Source: CAZPZZ01 sp964591245 (lineage in GTDB: Bacteria > Acidobacteriota > Vicinamibacteria > Vicinamibacterales > UBA8438). Taken from it: 64,000 nt of DNA. Within the stretch, counting starts at the first letter, position 1, and every line of letters begins with the position of its first letter. A program made the translations under genes and the position numbers. The notes under the pieces were generated by a model, which did not search any database, had not been told where the DNA came from, and saw nothing but the letters and a program-made list of their open reading frames with translations. The stretch covers positions 1 through 64,000 of the forward strand of contig CAZPZZ010000002.1 in the NCBI GenBank assembly GCA_964591245.1. Reading direction: 5' to 3'. Below are positions 62,666 to 64,000 of this stretch, one piece after another.

Positions 62666-64000
62666 ATGAACACACCCGAAACGCAGAAGACGGGCTTCAC
62701 GCCGTTTGTCCCTGATGATACGGATTTGCCGGAGCTGACGTTCAGGGCCGTGGGACTCGGCGTCCTGATGGCGATCGTGTTGGGTGCCGCCAACGCGTAT
62801 CTTGGTATGCGCGCGGGACTTACGGTAGCGGCGACGTTCCCTGCGGCGGTGGTTGCCATGGCGGCGCTGCGAGCACTTGGCGGATCGGTGCTCGAGGAGA
62901 ATATCTCGCGGACGACCGCCTCGGTTGGAGAGGCGCTTGTGGCGGGGGCGATCTTTACCATCCCGGCCTTTGTTATCAGCGGTGTGTGGGACGAGCTGCG
63001 GTACTGGGAGAGTACCGCCATCATGCTGGTGGGGGGCTTGCTCGGCGTCCTGTTCATCATTGTGCTCCGTCGTACGATGGTTGTCGAAGCGGATCTGCCC
63101 TTCCCCGAGAGTGTGGCTGCGGCTGAACTCGTAAAGGCGGGGCAAGGGGGCCAATCTGGCGCGAAGTACGTTTTTCAGGCAATGGGGATCGCCGCTGCCT
63201 GGGAGCTGATCAAGAACTCGAACGGCATTCAGTTCGTGTCCAGCTCGGCAACCGTATTCGTCAGCCTGGGACGGTCGACGATTGAAATGCTTGGCCAGCC
63301 GATTAGCTATGTCGGTGGGTTCATTCTGCAGTCACCGGCGGCATCGCCGGCGTTGGTAGGGGTTGGGTTCATTGTCGGTCCAGCTATTTCGGCGACGTTG
63401 TTTGCTGGGGCCGTGCTTGGCTGGTTGCTCCTGGTGCCGTTAGGGCTCTTTTTGAACCCTGAGATGGCTGCGGAGGCCACCGACTCGTCGGCGCTGATCG
63501 CGCTCAGTACAGAGGTCTGGTTAAAACAGGTTCGCCCGCTCGCGGTTGGCACGATGATCGTCGCGGCCTTCTACACCCTCTTCAAATTGCGGACTTCGTT
63601 GGCCGAGGGGATTGGACGAGCGTTTTCAGACATTCAGAGCGCACGCAGTGGTGAGACCCATGTGATGCGTCGAGGATTGGATCTCGATTTTACGAAAGTT
63701 GGCTTTGGCATCGCCGGGCTGTCGGTGCCGCTGTTTGGCCTGTACTGGTTCTTTAGCGGAAGTTTGTGGGGAGCGCTGCTGCTGACCATTGTCATGATTG
63801 TGCTCGGCTTTCTTTTTGCTGCCGTGGCCGGGTATCTGGTCGGGTTGCTGGGGAGTTCAAACAATCCAATCAGTGGGCTTACGCTCAGTACGCTGCTGAT
63901 CGCGGCCATCCTCATGGTTGGGATTGGAGTTACCGGGAACGCTGGCATCCTTGGGGTGTTAGGCGTGGCTGGCGTGGTGTGCTGTGCGGCTGGTATCGCC
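62666..64000 (+). CDS. OPT family oligopeptide transporter, 5' part
   Basis: The gene starts at ATG 62666 and is open to the window end (445 codons seen). The N-terminal motif PELTFRAVGLGVLMAIVLGAANAYLGMRAG, here in pieces, is the OPT family hallmark, followed by NISRTTASVGEALVAGAIFTIPA, FPESVAAAELVKAG and LLGSSNNPISGLTLSTLL. These are membrane helices of a symporter for peptides or metal-chelates. The C-terminus and stop are outside. A gggagacgac stretch precedes the ATG. Confidence 0.93.
   Translation, partial: MNTPETQKTGFTPFVPDDTDLPELTFRAVGLGVLMAIVLGAANAYLGMRAGLTVAATFPAAVVAMAALRALGGSVLEENISRTTASVGEALVAGAIFTIPAFVISGVWDELRYWESTAIMLVGGLLGVLFIIVLRRTMVVEADLPFPESVAAAELVKAGQGGQSGAKYVFQAMGIAAAWELIKNSNGIQFVSSSATVFVSLGRSTIEMLGQPISYVGGFILQSPAASPALVGVGFIVGPAISATLFAGAVLGWLLLVPLGLFLNPEMAAEATDSSALIALSTEVWLKQVRPLAVGTMIVAAFYTLFKLRTSLAEGIGRAFSDIQSARSGETHVMRRGLDLDFTKVGFGIAGLSVPLFGLYWFFSGSLWGALLLTIVMIVLGFLFAAVAGYLVGLLGSSNNPISGLTLSTLLIAAILMVGIGVTGNAGILGVLGVAGVVCCAAGIA

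Noticed and set aside
1..64000. CRISPR arrays, prophage, insertion sequences and restriction or toxin systems
   Set aside because: No regularly spaced repeats, transposase, integrase, phage structural or defence gene motifs were seen in reading both strands.

Overview
This is a gene-dense, GC-rich chromosomal window of about 56 protein genes, one tRNA-Leu and one frameshifted gene. It has no rRNA, CRISPR array, prophage or insertion sequence. The gene set points to a Gram-negative heterotroph, most likely an uncultured member of the Acidobacteriota (Vicinamibacteria-like). The evidence is an outer-membrane barrel protein, SppA and a SurA/PpiD-type chaperone; bacillithiol-type redox proteins (YtxJ, YpdA); secreted proteins opening with a PDLQG(I/V)W segment; and a magnesium-chelatase-like ATPase/VWA pair. 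The phylum is inferred from gene content and was not tested by a tree.

Region 1 (1-9.4 kb): the end of a beta-lactamase-fold hydrolase, a cupin-like protein, a secreted protein, a YtxJ bacilliredoxin, a methyltransferase, a class A penicillin-binding protein, DUF6265 and DUF427 proteins, and a Tat-exported FAD oxidoreductase resembling spermidine dehydrogenase. Region 2 (9.8-22.9 kb): tRNA-Leu(CAG), sppA, a convergent ppiD-like gene, then a compact cell-elongation operon: diguanylate cyclase, mreB, mreC, mreD, mrdA (PBP2), rodA and rng. The cyclase stop codon overlaps the mreB start.

Region 3 (23-35 kb): small minus-strand genes (secreted protein, alkyltransferase-like protein, DinB, membrane protein), then plus-strand metabolic genes: NupC transporter, mtnA, tsaD, Nudix, a dicarboxylate/amino-acid symporter, an HD hydrolase, 3-hydroxyacyl-CoA dehydrogenase, folE, a secreted protein and ypdA. 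Region 4 (34.8-42.7 kb): a Lon N-domain protein, the VWA and AAA pair, an M49-like peptidase, lpdA and a convergent overlapping lipA.

Region 5 (42.8-50 kb): DUF2203, a 7Fe ferredoxin, nuoB and nuoI without the other complex I genes, a TPR protein with two DTG aspartic-protease motifs, and a 1040-residue peptidase/propeller/barrel protein. Region 6 (50-64 kb): a TlpA-like thioredoxin, small proteins, a transglutaminase-like protein, a YheT-type hydrolase, a yvcK/cofD-like gene broken by one base, a sodium:solute symporter, YggX, a DHA2 exporter, a molybdopterin oxidoreductase, a DUF3810 membrane metalloprotein, metF and the start of an OPT transporter.

No single stretch looks like a defence island or a biosynthetic cluster. 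The most unusual arrangements are the cyclase coupled to mreB, the isolated ferredoxin-nuoB-nuoI block, the dispersed bacillithiol-type proteins, the double-DTG protein and the peptidase/propeller/barrel fusion.
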